Shown here in pieces: positions 1 to 12,738 of a DNA stretch of 64,000 nucleotides. Within the stretch, counting starts at the first letter, position 1, and every line of letters begins with the position of its first letter. The DNA lies in contig NC_092661.1 of NCBI RefSeq assembly GCF_032118995.1, positions 18,673,185-18,737,184 on the forward strand, written 5' to 3'. The notes below the pieces were generated by a model. It did no database searches and was not told where the DNA came from. It saw only the letters and a program-made list of their open reading frames with translations. The DNA is from Asterias amurensis (taxonomy: Eukaryota; Echinodermata; Asteroidea; Forcipulatida; Asteriidae). The position numbers were made by a program, and so were the translations under genes.

Positions 1-572
1 ACACATGGTGTTACCGCAAACCAAACTTAATATATGTTATAATTGCATGGCGATAAAGAATATCAGTTTTGGTTTTATCACCAGAGCCCAATTTCATAGA
101 GCTGCTTAAGCACAAAAGTAGCTAAGCACAACAAAATTATGCCTACCAGAATAAGGTTACCGGCCAAAATACCATGCCACATGTACAATCTTTGACTGGT
201 ATCCTGCTTATTTTGGCTAAGCATAAAATGTTTAAGCAATATTTTTTGCTGAAGCGGCTCTAAGAAATTGTGCCCCGATGTTCACTCACTGATGTGATTT
301 ATATGTCTTTCTTTCTTGCTGAACTTAAGTACTACATTCACAAACTGAACCCATTAATAAGGAGCTGCTACAAATAGTGTGTACGTATAGAAACAGTGTT
401 CTCATCAACAATATAAACTTGGCTCCTCAATTAGTTGTCAATTTCTTTATTGAGGTCTTTTCTGTTAAGAAATATGATATAGGATTCCACCCGAATTGAG
501 TACAACATGTGTAGATGTGACGAAAAACTAACAACCTTCTTCAGTTAAGTCTGGTATTAAACAATCACATAC
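1..572. other. TULP4 intron 3 (part), with a foldback remnant
   Basis: Lies downstream (in gene sense) of the exon at 573-734. At about 84-276 the left part (gagcccaatttcatagagct) and the right part (ggctctaagaaattgtgccc) are roughly inverted copies of each other. This is a diverged relative of the foldback at 12517-12738. Nothing else is recognised. Confidence 0.5.
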
Positions 573-734
573 TTGTTTGTCATCTGGTGCCCAGGCTCCA
601 CACAGCAGTTTAGCATCAAGGTTGAGCATTGACGACCAGTAGCGCTGACCAGTGACCGACCCTACCAGAACAAAGCCATCTTTGTAACAAATCAACGCCA
701 TCCGACCATCATGACTCCAAGCAAAGTCGCTGAC
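573..734 (-). CDS. TULP4: TULP4 orthologue, coding exon 3 (WD40 region; gene continues past left edge)
   Basis: Read on the minus strand this 162-nt exon encodes 54 residues beginning VSDFAWSHDGRMALICYKDG, then GFVLVGSV, GQRYWSS and ending GAWAPDDKQ. These are the conserved blades that follow NDR..Q in the N-terminal WD40 domain of Tubby-like protein 4. It is bounded by an acceptor ending gtag (738-735) and a donor gtatgt just below 573. Phase is 0 at both ends and it joins exactly to the exon at 12189-12317. TULP4 couples WD40 repeats, a SOCS box and a C-terminal Tubby domain and is thought to act as a substrate adaptor for a Cullin-RING ubiquitin ligase. Only the WD40 start is in this window; the SOCS and Tubby exons must lie to the left. 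Identity rests on remembered family sequence, but three consecutive exons agree. Confidence 0.9.
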
Positions 735-2844
735 CTACAACGTAAATACAATGTTGTCAGAAAAATTATTGATTACAAAAGTGTATTTTTAGTTTATTAC
801 CTTGGCCTGGAGCGTTTCAGTGAAGATACAGGATGCATTGATAAAAGGAAAAAAACAACCTTTATCAAATGTCAACAAGTTTTCTAAGAGCAACAAGCAC
901 TGTTTGATTAAAGTTAAGCAAAGATCTTTAGGCTATTTGAGTCAAAAACACTCTTAATGCACAGGAAAACAATTGTATCAAATTTAATGTACTCCACACA
1001 AAATGGTCATTAGTTTTGGATGTGCTTTAACACTTTCAATCTTGAATCTAATGTTCAATTCAAATATGAATTGGTCGTTTTGAGAGATTTATTAAAATAA
1101 AAGTGAAGCAGTTTCTAGAAACACTATTTCCAACTATTGTATTTTGAAAGTGAGTTTTTCATGCTCTTGAACCATGGACAAAGGAAATTTTAAAAAAACC
1201 TATTGTAAGACAAAACTGCAAAAAATGTAAATGGCAGAGTCTTTCTCGAAGGCTTGTGTATTTTTTTGGTTCATACAAATATATGTGAACCATACTTTTT
1301 AAGAGCAAACAAGGATATCTGAGTACATGTACATACACTGAAGTCAACTTAAAAATAATTTAAAGTCACTAACTCACAATCTTATTTTTGAAATCAGAAT
1401 TCTTTCTAATTGACATTGACATTCAGCTTGTCCCAGCCCTATGTAAAATGTTTAATGCCAAATGTTATTTTCAAAGATGTGAACTCCTGAGGTTACCCGA
1501 GGACCCAGGCCCTTAATTGAGTTAACCTACATGGTTCTGTTGAATAGTTCCCACCTCGGTCAAGATCACTTAAACAGCAAAAAAGACTAGCCAGCGGCAA
1601 GACTCAAAACCTCATACTTTGACACAAATAAAAACCTTGGATCAAGTGGCAGGCCAAGGTTTAACAGTTATGAGGCCTTTACAACCTTTCATGCTTCATT
1701 AAATTTTATACTGTATTACATTTCATTTGTACATCACTACCTATGATGGGGACACAGTGATTTTACAATGAGTTAGGCCACGTCTGCATTAGTGGCTTCA
1801 GCTATGGCTACCGCTTAATTTTCACAACATCATATATCAAAGTATAGGACGTCCTTAGCAACACCCTAACGGATAGTCAAAGCTGAAGCTGGACTCCGAT
1901 ACAGGCAGCCTTAGTCATGTTTTTCCCTGAATGTAAAGAGTTTGAAGGATATAGTACTCAGGATTTCATGATTGAACACAATGGAGTCAATTGCATCCAT
2001 ACCCCTGGTACGGGGCATGCCTTGGTGCCCCTTGAAATGGTCCAGAAGAAATTCATTTTCCCCCTAAAAAGTACCCTCACTAGCTAAAAAGTATCTTGGC
2101 CTTACAAAAACAAAGTAGCAGGCCTGAGAACTCATTACAGTAAGCAGACAGTTTGGCATGTTTTCTTGGGCAACCGTGATCTTGTGAAATAAATGAAAAG
2201 TCAGAATCCAGTTCTTTCTTTTAATGAGACTGTTTGTTATTTTCACTGAAGTTCATTAATATTACTAAATTTGAAGCAAATATCTGTTTTGTCCACATCC
2301 TTCAGGAAGACACAGCACTGGTGACACTCCTTGACCACATGTCTCATATCAACCAATGAACACCCTACTTGATCAAATGTTGGTGAGATTCCTAACCACC
2401 CAGCATGAGATAACTGCAATGCAACGCAGCACTGCATTTTATCCTGGGTTCTAATAAATAATCGATGAAATGAAAAACCTTCAGTGTGCAAGCCTGAATT
2501 AATTCATTTCATCAAAGTCTGCATTCACAGCCTTGAACCTTTCTTTACCAAATCAAATTTTGTAGTATCTAAGTTGGAAACGACAAGCCTTGTACCTAGT
2601 TTACCCTTCGTTGAACGAAATCTTATATGGCCTAGTGGAAACCTGACTGAGCACTAACATTTTTAGCCTTCCAAACAACTGAGTTAGTTTAAAGATACAC
2701 TGAGCAAGACACATCATTATTTATTCTCAAAGAATTTAAATTTTGTTCAAATGAGAGGCTCAGAAAGTCTGCATTTTATTTTTGAATCCATCTTTAGGAA
2801 CTTGAAGATGGGTTCAATCATGGAGGTAGGAATGGTTCAATCAA

Positions 2845-3113
2845 AGAGTTATATATAAGAACTAGAAGGCGCACGAGTGATGCTTCGTGCACATACACCA
2901 CGGGACCGCAAGATGACAAGCGCTGAATATGAAATACATGTTTGAGTTTTTTTTTTTGAACGCTCACGCGATGCTGTTTGTTCAACTTACAAAATGGCCG
3001 CATAAACACACGCTGTGAGATGCCAGTTTTGTCAACTTAGAAAATGGCCGCCTGCGCGCATGCCGGAGCGCGTATATAGGCCAGTGTGCCCTCTAGTTCT
3101 TATATATAACTCT
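2845..3113. mobile_element. 269-bp foldback MITE, AGAGTTATATATAAGAACTAG ends
   Basis: Perfect inverted ends over 21 bp. Each half carries an AAAATGGCCGC motif (about 2990 and 3040), close to a YY1 consensus, preceded by CAACTTA. The flanks both read GGTTCAAT, perhaps a remnant of a larger duplication. Confidence 0.9.
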
Positions 3114-3639
3114 ATGGGTTCAATAGACCACTTGCAAGGCTGCAATCAACAAGGTCTAACATTCAAAGATAAAATGCAAGCACCAAGTACGATATTCAGC
3201 AAATGAGAAGTTTTCCTTTGTTGGGGCACTGTTTGAGCTTGTGACATCATACTCAAGAGGTTTAGGCTGTATCCAAATTGGTGGCTACAGCTTTGGCCAA
3301 GACTGTTGCTAGCCATAGCCGTAGGTGTAGCCATTAATTTGGCCAAAGCCCTTTTGACTTATTCAAGAGAGATGTTCATCCTCTCTCCTTAATAAATATG
3401 GTCATCAAGTCCATTAAGACTCATTAATACAATTAAACAATCATCATACACAATTGAAATGAAATTTAAACAGGTGTTTATGGTCTAGATGTTGGAATAG
3501 AAGTCAAGCATTTACTAGGGATGGGGACCCATTTAAAGACATTTGGCTCAGATTTAAATCAACTTGCCTTCAGAATCCTACCTCAGACCAGAGCCTCACA
3601 TGTGAATATGGTTTTCAGTCCCTACCTGATAATGTCAGT

Positions 3640-3972
3640 TTTGCCCTTTGCTTTGGTTTTGTTTCTCATACATTTAAAACTCTTTTTTATCCCTTATGGT
3701 TGTCGTTCCCATTTGGTTCTGTTTTCCTCCTGCATGCTCCACCCTCAGCCGCCCTCTTATTGTGTTTTTGTTTTGCTTTTGTTTCTTTTTCAAATAATTT
3801 ATTTAAGTTAATTTAACTTAACCTTATTTATTCTTTTATTGTAATCTGTATTTATTTTCCTTATTTCTTGCTTTTTCATAATTATTTTTGTTCCGTTAAC
3901 GTTCTGTCTTGTGCTATTGTAACTTGTTTGTTGTTCCTTGTATTGGTCGAGTAAATAATAATAATAATAACA
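3640..3972 (+). mobile_element. Probable non-LTR retrotransposon 3' tail
   Basis: A T-rich run ends TATTGGTCGAGTAAATAATA followed by (AAT)n. This resembles the end of the 16815-17790 insertion (TTGGCCAAATAAAGTATAAG...). No protein-coding remnant was identified. Confidence 0.4.
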
Positions 3973-6755
3973 TGTCTGCATTGTCTTCTCTATGTGTACA
4001 ATGTATTCAAGCCTACAGAACTAGTTGCTTTTATGTATTCCCTAGTCTCATGACTAAAATGTTATAAAATATAAAAGTCACTATTGATAACCAGAAAGAT
4101 TGGAGGTTGAACGCTTAGCTCTTTTAGATGACAGTTGAATGATCACAAGTCATTACTCTGTCTTTACTGTTGAAGAGCCTTTATGGAATGAGTCATTAAT
4201 TTATGAGCTGGTTAGTCTAAAAGCTGACATAGTCACGCAGAACTTTACATTATTGATCGCATGCTATGATGTATGAACGTCTCAACATTCCCAGTAGCAG
4301 CCATTAGCCTACATTTAGAGGGCATTTTTTATTCAAATATTCAACTGTACTGTTATTTGAATACAATGATACCAATGAGCAACACAATACTGTTTTTAAA
4401 GAGTATATTTCTGTCAGTCCCAGCAGTGTTATAAAAGCTTATGAATTAAGTTACCCGATACCTGCCATAATCTTTCTGAGAGACTTTGAATCAATTTTAC
4501 AAACGATGCCAGCAAAGCATGGTTTTTTATTCCTGTTTTATTATACCCAAGCACTTTTTTTACTACTTTTTCATATGACATAAAAACTGTAGAAATGAAT
4601 TGAATTTCCTTCCTTTAAAAACACATTGTTATATTTCCTATTATCCCTCTAAAATGTTGAAAAGGAAAATAAATATGTGTATAAATTCGCCAAACCACCC
4701 AAATCATGAAAAGGGAATGCCAAATCAATTTTATTATCTTTGGGATGTAACAAAAATGTTGTTGCACTTTCATTATTCAAAAAGCTCCCCTATTGAACCA
4801 GGATCTTGGCAAAGTAGTAAAGAAAACAATGCTTTATTCAGTTCAGTGTACTGTATCATGTCATTGCAAGGGCCTACTCCTATTTCCCCATAGTAATTGG
4901 GGGATTTGCATACATTCAGAGGTAAAAAAGAAATCTGTTATCAATGCAAAGGCTCTAAAGTACAGCAGCAGTGATAGCAACTGATACGGCTACCTTGCTT
5001 TAATCCCACACATGTTTTTAAATTAACCACTGAGAACACTTTTGACGCGTAGACTCAGCAACTGCAAAGGTGTGATAATTTGAAAAACTGAAGACGCAAA
5101 AACTGAACCTGGTGACGTGGTGAAATTTATTAAAACATTCTCATAAAACCACAGATACTAAATTATCAATGCAGAGTTCTTTCAAGTGTTGTGTTGAGCA
5201 AAATAGTATCAAATGAAATGTTTGTTTATGGAATATGTATATTGCATAAGTAATCTAGCACAGAACAGGTACCCATTTTGAAATACAAAACCCTGCAATT
5301 TTGGGTCAAACAGCGTTCAAGCAGAAATTTAGTTTTAATCGAATACAGTAACTTTTTGTATGTAACTATAAGCAAAAGGTAGTCCAGACTCCACTCAACA
5401 ATAAACACAAGGGTGACATTGTGGCTGGTGGCCTCTACTGATCATCAGCAGACACTGCAATGTACTTCAAACGTTTAATATGAAAATGGACATTGATAAT
5501 GACGAGAACTTAAGAACCAAAATTGTAACTTCAGAAGTAACAACAGACACGGTACAATCTATCCTGTCATTCACAGACACTCTCTTAAATTTCCGTAGAC
5601 GCCCTCCTCCCCAAAATAATTGGCTGATTTGATCTAAATTACATAATTTATGCGTTGAGCAGTCCGGGAGGCATGTCTAGATCAATATGCAGAGATGTTT
5701 CATGGTTCTATAGGGAAATCATTGGATTTTCTCATCTACATGGGACATTGGACTCAATCACACAGAAGCTCAATATTTCTCTACTAATTCTCATTTGAAC
5801 ATTCTGGCAAACAACAAATGCAAATTGCCTGATGAATGTTTCAGGCTTTTGGGGGGTGGAACATTGTTATTCCCTTTTGAAGGTTCTATATGAGCGCGAT
5901 ATAAAGGGTCCTTTGAGAACAGTGACAAATAAACATTGTTTATCTTAAATTCAGGAGAAACGCTGCATGCATCTTAAAACTATTTTGTAATGTAAATTTA
6001 CCGTAGAGAGGTACTTTTTTCGAAAGTTTTTCTTTTCAAGTTGAATGCAAGAAGTTTCATTTCACTGGAAAAAAATGCAAAGGCAAAAGAGCCATTCTGT
6101 TTATTGTCTTCTTTAATGATAAATAATTAATGCTCCGATTCTTTCAATAATTTCATTTGACTGTTGTAAATTATTGTACAAAGAAAAAAATAAACCTTAA
6201 CAATCAAAATTAAATACAGATAAATAAAAAAAGTGAGCGATTTATATCTTTTTACATTCCATCAAACATCAATATCAAGCCTGGCTCATAATGTACTCCC
6301 CTGCTATTTAATGTCTACATATTCTTTCTATCGATCCCATTTCCTCCCAAGGGCAAGGAGAGGCAAAGTATTAAACCGACACAGCATGACATTACTCTGA
6401 ATTCTCTTTCAGGAAAAAAAGGGGGGGGGGTTATAGGCAGTTCCAAAGAGCAGAAACTGTTTGTCACTCACGGCGATGAGTTCCTGATAGACACTGATCA
6501 CTCATCCTTTTCTCTGGGATGAGACATTTGCTGTTTCAATCTGTTTCTATGTCAACAAGCTAAGGTGATGTTTCTTAAAGGAAGTAGGTTTTAACGTCTC
6601 GTTTCTTGGGACATCCATGCATACTCATCCTCTTCACTCAAATGGTTCAAGAGGGTCTTCAAAACCTCTCATGTGGAATTGCTAAAACAAATTGATAATG
6701 TTGCATACTTTTGCAAAATCCTCCTTCGTCCAACCATCCTTGGATTAATGTTTAT

Positions 6756-7138
6756 TTAAAGACACTGGACACTATTGGTAATTGTCAAAGACTAGTCTTT
6801 ACAGTTGGTGTATCTCAACATATGCATAAAATAACAAACCTGTGAAAATCTGAGCTCAATCGGTCGTCAAAGTTGCGAGATATTAATGGAAGGAAAAAAC
6901 ACTCTTGTTGCACCATGGTCTGGTCACACGGAGTTGTGTGCTTTCAGATGCTTGATTTCTAATTCTAAATCGAGGTCTCGAAATCAAATTCGTGGAAAAC
7001 CTACATGTACGTCACTTCAGAGGGAGCTGTTTCTCACAATATTTTATACTATCAACCTCTCCCCATTACTCATTACCAAGAAAGGTTTTAGGCTAATAAT
7101 TATTTTGAGTAATTACCAATAGTGTCAACTGCCTTTAA
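6756..7138. mobile_element. 390-bp TTAAAG...CTTTAA MITE family, copy A
   Basis: Non-autonomous DNA element with inverted ends TTAAAGACACTGGACACTAT and ATTACCAATAGTGTCAACTG...TTTAA. A diagnostic interior block near the middle reads TCGAGGTCTCGAAATCAAAT and GAGGGAGCTGTTTCTCAC. Eight copies occur in this window. Confidence 0.88.
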
Positions 7139-9340
7139 GCACAACTGTCTACATACATATTGCTAATTTACTTTTCTGAAGCATATTTTGTGTTGGGGTC
7201 TGTTAACACCATTCCCCTTAAATCGCTCTTTATAAAGTGTTAGCTTCAGTTCACATCTGGGTCTAAACACTACAAAGTGACAAAAATCATACAAGGAGCT
7301 CATGAATGGTTTATTTAGTTGCCATTGTCTTGGTGAGCAAAACCTGAACTTGTTTTATACCTTCTGACTATTATATGATAATGATAATTATGATAATGGC
7401 ATAACAAGAGGTGCTTAGAATGTTCAATTTCCAAATGTGGGCTTTAGTTTGTATGCTTTTAAAGGATGTTTCCAAGAAGAGAATTTTATTCAAGTAATTG
7501 TGTGTCATGTTTTATACTTTTAAAATGTTTAAAACATGCTGTTTTTCAATACAAAAAGCATATCCTTAGTTTGTGAAGACGAATTGCATTTAAAATTTTC
7601 ATAAACATTTACAGTTGACTGATATGAACATCAACTTTACTAATTTGATAACTTTGAAAGGGTTTGTGTTGTAAGCCTGTCCAACCTCTATAATCAGCTA
7701 CGCATATTGTAAGCCACTAACTTCCAAGCTGACCCTAGAGGCCAATGTCTTTGTAGTCGAGGACTTGGCCATTAACAAGATTTCAAGACACTTCCTTTTC
7801 TTATATAAAGTGTTTGAAAAGTAAGAGTAAAATATCAGAATTTATATGTACATCAAATTTAATTTTGAAACCAGAGAGTGCTTGTCAGGCTCGCCGAACA
7901 TAGGAAGTGATGTTTGAATCACGGCATCACCTCTCTTTGGTACGGCACATCAAACGTAATTTCCTTCAAGTGTGGCCATCTGATTGAGAATTGTAATGAT
8001 GTTGATGATGAACTTGTTATTGTGTGTTAACTCCACAGTCTGCTGTGATGTGGTGCCCTCGGCATTTTACTGTGAATATGATACACGTCGGTATCCTGTA
8101 CATTCACGTCATTATCATGATTGGCTATTGGCCGGGCTAATCATCCTTACCCTCAACCCCCCATGAGGGTTCCTCTCCAGAGCCTGCAAATCTTCTCTCC
8201 TCGTCTCCTCTATGCAAGTGTTCAATTTTACGCAACCCAACCTAATTTAGACTCCCTTGGCCCTGAGAATCCATCATTTTGTGTTTGCCACTGGGAAAGA
8301 ATCGGAGTTTGCATCTCCTCGGTCGCCGTCAGAAACCTTTATCTGACATATTAACCCTAATGTTAGACTGGACAGTTCTCAAATAAAACACAAAGGAAGC
8401 CATGGACATTATATTTTTTGCTGTTGTGTTTGTTCCACAAGTTAAGACCCCCTTAATTGGGTTGTTTTGTGGCTTTGCGTTTATGCTGATCGGAGAGACA
8501 GTTTGTGCATGTTGGTGCAATAAATGTCTGCACAATGTAACCAGAAAATTAAATAACATTTATTTTGGAGCGGTTTGACTGGTTCACTATTGCTTTTTAT
8601 TAAAGTGAATAAACCTTTTTATGCAACAATTTATGCTTCACAACTACACTACATGTACATGCTTGGACCTGTGTTTTACCTTCATGTACATTACAAAAAC
8701 ATGCTTTAAGAGGAAACACTCTTCCAACAATGTGTATGATCAGTGTTACTGTACATGTAATGTATGCACATTCTTCCAGTCACGTTTCTTTAAAAGCTTA
8801 TCACAACATGCCAATCCACGTACAGGCATCAGATTCAGATAGGCTGCTTGTACCAAAAGATGGTATCTTTAAATTAAACACACATCTCGTGGTTTGTTAT
8901 TGTACAATTACCAACTGATGTGAGTGATCCCTGGATGCAATTAAGACACAGAGCCTCCTCTCAAAAATAAACAGTGCACATCATGTGAATAGACAGTGAT
9001 ACAGCAATAATTTCATTGTGGCTTTTGAAAACCCTTGTGTAGAAAAATTAATATTAGTATACGCGATTGCCTTTAGTTAAAAGGATGTTCTGATGAGATG
9101 AATTTCTGTGCCCAGTTTAATTAAGCTTTTAATTGCATTTTGGTTGGAACTTGTGAATGACCATTTTAGAAAATGTGTGCTTTTATAGACCTTTCCATAA
9201 AGTCAGTGCTGAGCTTTGGTTTTAACCACTTCACGTTGGAATTTTTACAAAATTTCACGGCTCACCAGCAGTATTATTTTGTTAAATTTTGCTACAGATT
9301 CTTGTTTTCCTTTTTAAAAAATGTGTCACAATAAAACCCT

Positions 9341-10114
9341 GGCTTAATCCCACTCTATATCCAACTCAACGGTATTGAGATCTCAATCCTGATCCTTGAC
9401 AGTGAGATCTCAGTCCCATACAGTGACACTGTGGTCCTAATCTCACTCTATCCAACTCAAGGATATTGAGATCTCAATCCTACTCCTTGATAGTGAGATC
9501 TCAGTCCCATACAGTGACAGTGTGGTCCTAATCTCCACTCTATCCAACTAGACGGTAGTGAGATCTCAATCCTACTCATTGACAGTGAGATCTCAGTCCC
9601 ATACAGTGACAGTGTGGTCCTAATCTCACTCTATCCAACTCAACGATAGTGAGATCTCAATCCTACTCATTGACAGTAAGATCTCAGTCCCATACAGTGA
9701 CAGTGTGGTCCTAATCTCACTCTATCCAACTTAACGATAGTGAGATCTCAATCCTACTCATTGACAGTGAGATCTCAGTCCTATACAGTGACAGTGTGGT
9801 CCTAATCTCACTCTATCCAACTCAACGATAGTGAGATCTCAATCCTACTCATTGACAGTGAGATCTCAGTCCTATACAGTGACAGTGTGGTCCTAATCTC
9901 ACTCTATCCAACTCAACGATAGTGAGATCTCAATCCTACTCATTGACAGTGAGATCTCAGTCCCACACAGTGACAGTGTGGTCCTAATCTCACTCTATCC
10001 AACTCAATGATATTGAGATCTCAATCCTACTCATTGACAGTAACATCTCAGTCCCATACAGTGACAGTGTGGTCCTAATCTCACTCAATCCAACTCAACG
10101 ATATTGAGATCTCT
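9341..10114. repeat. 91-bp tandem satellite, about 8.5 copies
   Basis: The unit recurs every 91 bp (one copy 92): GGTCCTAATCTCACTC starts at about 9433, 9524, 9616 and 9707, and onward to 10074. Each monomer holds two GAGATCTC palindromes about 30 bp apart plus CAGTGACAGTGTGG. Copies differ by few substitutions, so the array is fairly homogeneous. It lies inside TULP4 intron 2. Confidence 0.95.
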
Positions 10115-11170
10115 TATGCTACTTGAGTTTCATCTCTACTCATCAACGATACATTTGGTGATACATGTCCAATAGACATTCGCATAAGTCACATAGTATT
10201 AAATAAGCTGTTGTACATAGCTGTTCTCGTTGAGTGTGATCTTGAACTAAGAGAATTCATATGCCACACAGAAATAATTAAATTGACATGTCCACACACA
10301 TGTTCTCAACAGCCAAACACATGTGCATAGTTTCCAGTAGGCACAAAGCATCATGTCTGACAGATAAATTAGTGAAAACATTCCAGACAAAGCGTTTCAC
10401 CTGGGATAGAGATAGAATCCTCAAGGCTGCCGGAGAAGACATATTGAAATCTCAATCACACCAAATGAGAGACCAACCTTCCACTTAATGTTGTTGCTAA
10501 AATGACGAACACTGTAATTGCATTAAGCATTATTGCTCTTGCAGAATAAGTATGAAGATTGCACACATATAAGCTCTTTACGACTACAATCCTGTAACTC
10601 TACGTTTTTAAATTTACCATGAAACTTTTCTAAATGGATAACTGTATAAAAGTTTGCCGACGGTAGATCAATTTATTTCAAACTACAAGAACATCAATGA
10701 CACTTTCCTTCATGGGAGTGTCAACATGTTTTGAATATTAATATCGAGACGGTACCTGTGTCAGTATATTTTGTGATTCGTTGTTTCGTTTTGTTTCCTT
10801 GAAGTTCAGACAAAAAATGCACCAGGAGATATTTCTTCAAGATCTTCATAAACATTGCCAAAGAGTCAAAGTCATGTGAATCGTTGAGGTAGATCCCTAT
10901 TGCTCAAACATGTGGACAATGCTCATACAAAGTCGGCAGCCATTGAGAATTACAATTCGTGCATATTTGATAAAGAACTGAGCAATATTTGTCTGTAAAG
11001 TTTAGCAGGCGCCGGCAAGTAAATCCCAAAGCATCATTGGTGGTTGCGTGGTTGAGACGATGTCATTAACGCCCTGCCTTTTCCAAGAACGAGTGTGGCC
11101 TTAAACAGCTGTAAAACTCAACTCCAGGCCTCCCCAACTTTCCCATATGTCTTTCTGGTCTTCGTAGCTT

Positions 11171-11904
11171 CATTGGACACTATTGGTAATTACTCAAAAT
11201 AATTTTTAGCAATAAAAACTTACTTGGTAACAAGCAATGGAGAGATGTTGATACTAAGTATAAAACATTGTGAAAAAAACGGCTCCCTCCGAATAACGTA
11301 GTTTTCAAGAAAGAAATAATTTTCCATTAATTTGATTTCAAGACCTCAGAATTAGATTTTGAGGCCCGAAATCAAGCGTCTGAAAGCACACAACTTTGTG
11401 TGACAATGGTAATTTTTCTTCCATTATTTTCTCGCAACTTAAAGGATTTGGGTACTTTTTGTAACACAAAACACAATGTCAACAGATTTACATTAAACTT
11501 ACACCATTTGAAGATAATGACAATTGACAGCGTACCTTAAAATATTTGATGCTGAGGTGCTGTATTTTTTTAGAAATGAGTAAAACGTTGTCATGTTAAT
11601 ACCGTTTTACATGCTACAAATCATTTTCGTCTCATGATCAGTGAGACGAAAATTCTTTTCATTACCGTGTTTTACTTAAATCTTAAAAACTACATCACCT
11701 CAGCAAGTAGTATTTTCAGGAAAGCTTTCTACTATCGTTATCTTCAAACTGTGTAAGTTTAGTGTAAATCTGTGGACATTGTGTTTTTGTCCTACAAAAA
11801 GTACACAGACCCTTTAAGTCCAAATATTCACAGGTTTGTTATTTTATGCACATGCTAAGATACACTGCGAGAAGACTCTTTGACATTTACCAATAATGTC
11901 CAAA
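11171..11904. mobile_element. 390-bp MITE family, copy B, interrupted by another MITE
   Basis: Left part 11171-11438 and right part 11818-11904 are the two portions of one copy (GGACACTATTGGTAATTACT at the left; CACAGGTTTGTTATTTTATG and CAATAATGTCC at the right). The foldback at 11439-11817 sits between them. Confidence 0.85.
11439..11817. mobile_element. TTAA-flanked foldback MITE nested in copy B
   Basis: Ends are inverted: TTAAAGG...GTACTTTTTGTA at the left and TACAAAAAGTAC...CCTTTAA at the right. Interior sequences also fold back (CAATGTCAACAGATTTACA with TGTAAATCTGTGGACATTG in modified form). TTAA stands at each end and may be a target duplication. Confidence 0.82.
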
Positions 11905-12188
11905 CAAAGCACAATTTTCTAATCAAACAGAGACAAAATATTTTAAAGCAACTACATTTGAATGCATCATCAGCTGTATATTCTCTTGTTCCAAATTTAC
12001 TCATCATAAAAAAGACAGTTAAAACTCTTCCTTTAAGATCCTAGTGCATACAGACCCCTCCCCCCTGTTTCAAATTAATTCACCGCTAAATTTCACTCCC
12101 GATCCATCATCCATTAATGAATGATTGATTTAGACAATACGTTGCATATGTGCAGTGACAACACACACAAGGAAATGATGTGACTTAC

Positions 12189-12317
12189 TTGACATGAGCG
12201 GTCGTTGACCAGTTCGATTGACCATCTCCCCTCGTATTTGATCCAAACAAAGATGACACCCTGTGCATCGCAGGTTGCCATCTTCTGAAAGGGCTCATTC
12301 CATCGGACAAGTACAAC
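12189..12317 (-). CDS. TULP4: TULP4 orthologue, coding exon 2 (WD40 region)
   Basis: This 129-nt phase-0 exon encodes 43 residues: VVLVRWNEPFQKMATCD, then GVIFVWIKYEGRWSIELVNDRSCQ. The RWNEP..K.A.CD.....VW..YEGRW..EL.NDR pattern is a hallmark of the second WD40 blade of TULP4. The acceptor is a pyrimidine-rich tract ending cccag at 12318, and the donor is gtaagt just below 12189. Upstream it joins the exon ending ...GHNSE (24682); downstream it joins VSDFAW (734). Both flanking introns exceed 11 kb, as expected for a large regulatory locus. No frame damage is seen. Confidence 0.93.
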
Positions 12318-12516
12318 CTGGGAGATCGTGAAGAAAAAGATAAATAATTTGCATGTCTCGAGTAGCACTTGTCATGATTAATTTTAGGACCTTACACAGA
12401 AGTAGTTGCAAAACTCGTTTCAGTGAAATTACCTTTAAGGCCTCGGCTGAATTCAATTTACTCTCAAATGTGTTAACTTAGCATAAATAGGAAACCAGCA
12501 ACAGCATGACTCACAT

Positions 12517-12738
12517 GGGCCCAATTTCATGGCTCTGCTTACCGTTAGCACAGAATCAGCGCTTATGGAAGCAGGGATGTCTGTGCTTACGGCAAGCGTA
12601 TTTCACGGGTTAGCGGTGAATTTTGGCTTCTGCGCGTGCATACTCCCTGTTACTTGGCATTCTGCGCTTACAAGTAAGCGGGGAATCGTGATCGTAATCG
12701 CAGAATTCAGCGGTAAGCAGAGCCATGAAATTGGGCCC
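12517..12738. mobile_element. 222-bp foldback MITE, GGGCCCAATTTCATGG ends
   Basis: Left GGGCCCAATTTCATGGCTCT and right AGAGCCATGAAATTGGGCCC are perfect inverted repeats, and the interior (GCTTACCG, CGGTAAGC) also pairs. Related decayed sequence occurs at 84-276. No clear target duplication. Confidence 0.92.

Larger units (their letters stand above)
735..12188. other. TULP4 intron 2, 11.5 kb, repeat-bearing
   Basis: No coding exon is recognised here. It contains a foldback MITE (2845-3113), a probable LINE tail (3640-3972), a copy of the 390-bp MITE family (6756-7138), the 91-bp satellite (9341-10114) and a MITE nested in another MITE (11171-11904). The rest is AT-rich unique sequence. The stretch at about 7860-8360 is less AT-rich and not recognisably repetitive; it could hold an enhancer, but nothing in the sequence proves it. 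A poly-G tract lies at about 6421-6430. Confidence 0.6.

Noticed and set aside
5829..5860. Hammerhead ribozyme core (CTGATGA)
   Set aside because: No GAAA partner strand at the required distance and no three-stem fold could be drawn.
9341..10114. CRISPR-like regular repeats
   Set aside because: The whole 91-bp unit is conserved, with no variable spacers, and this is animal DNA; it is a tandem satellite.
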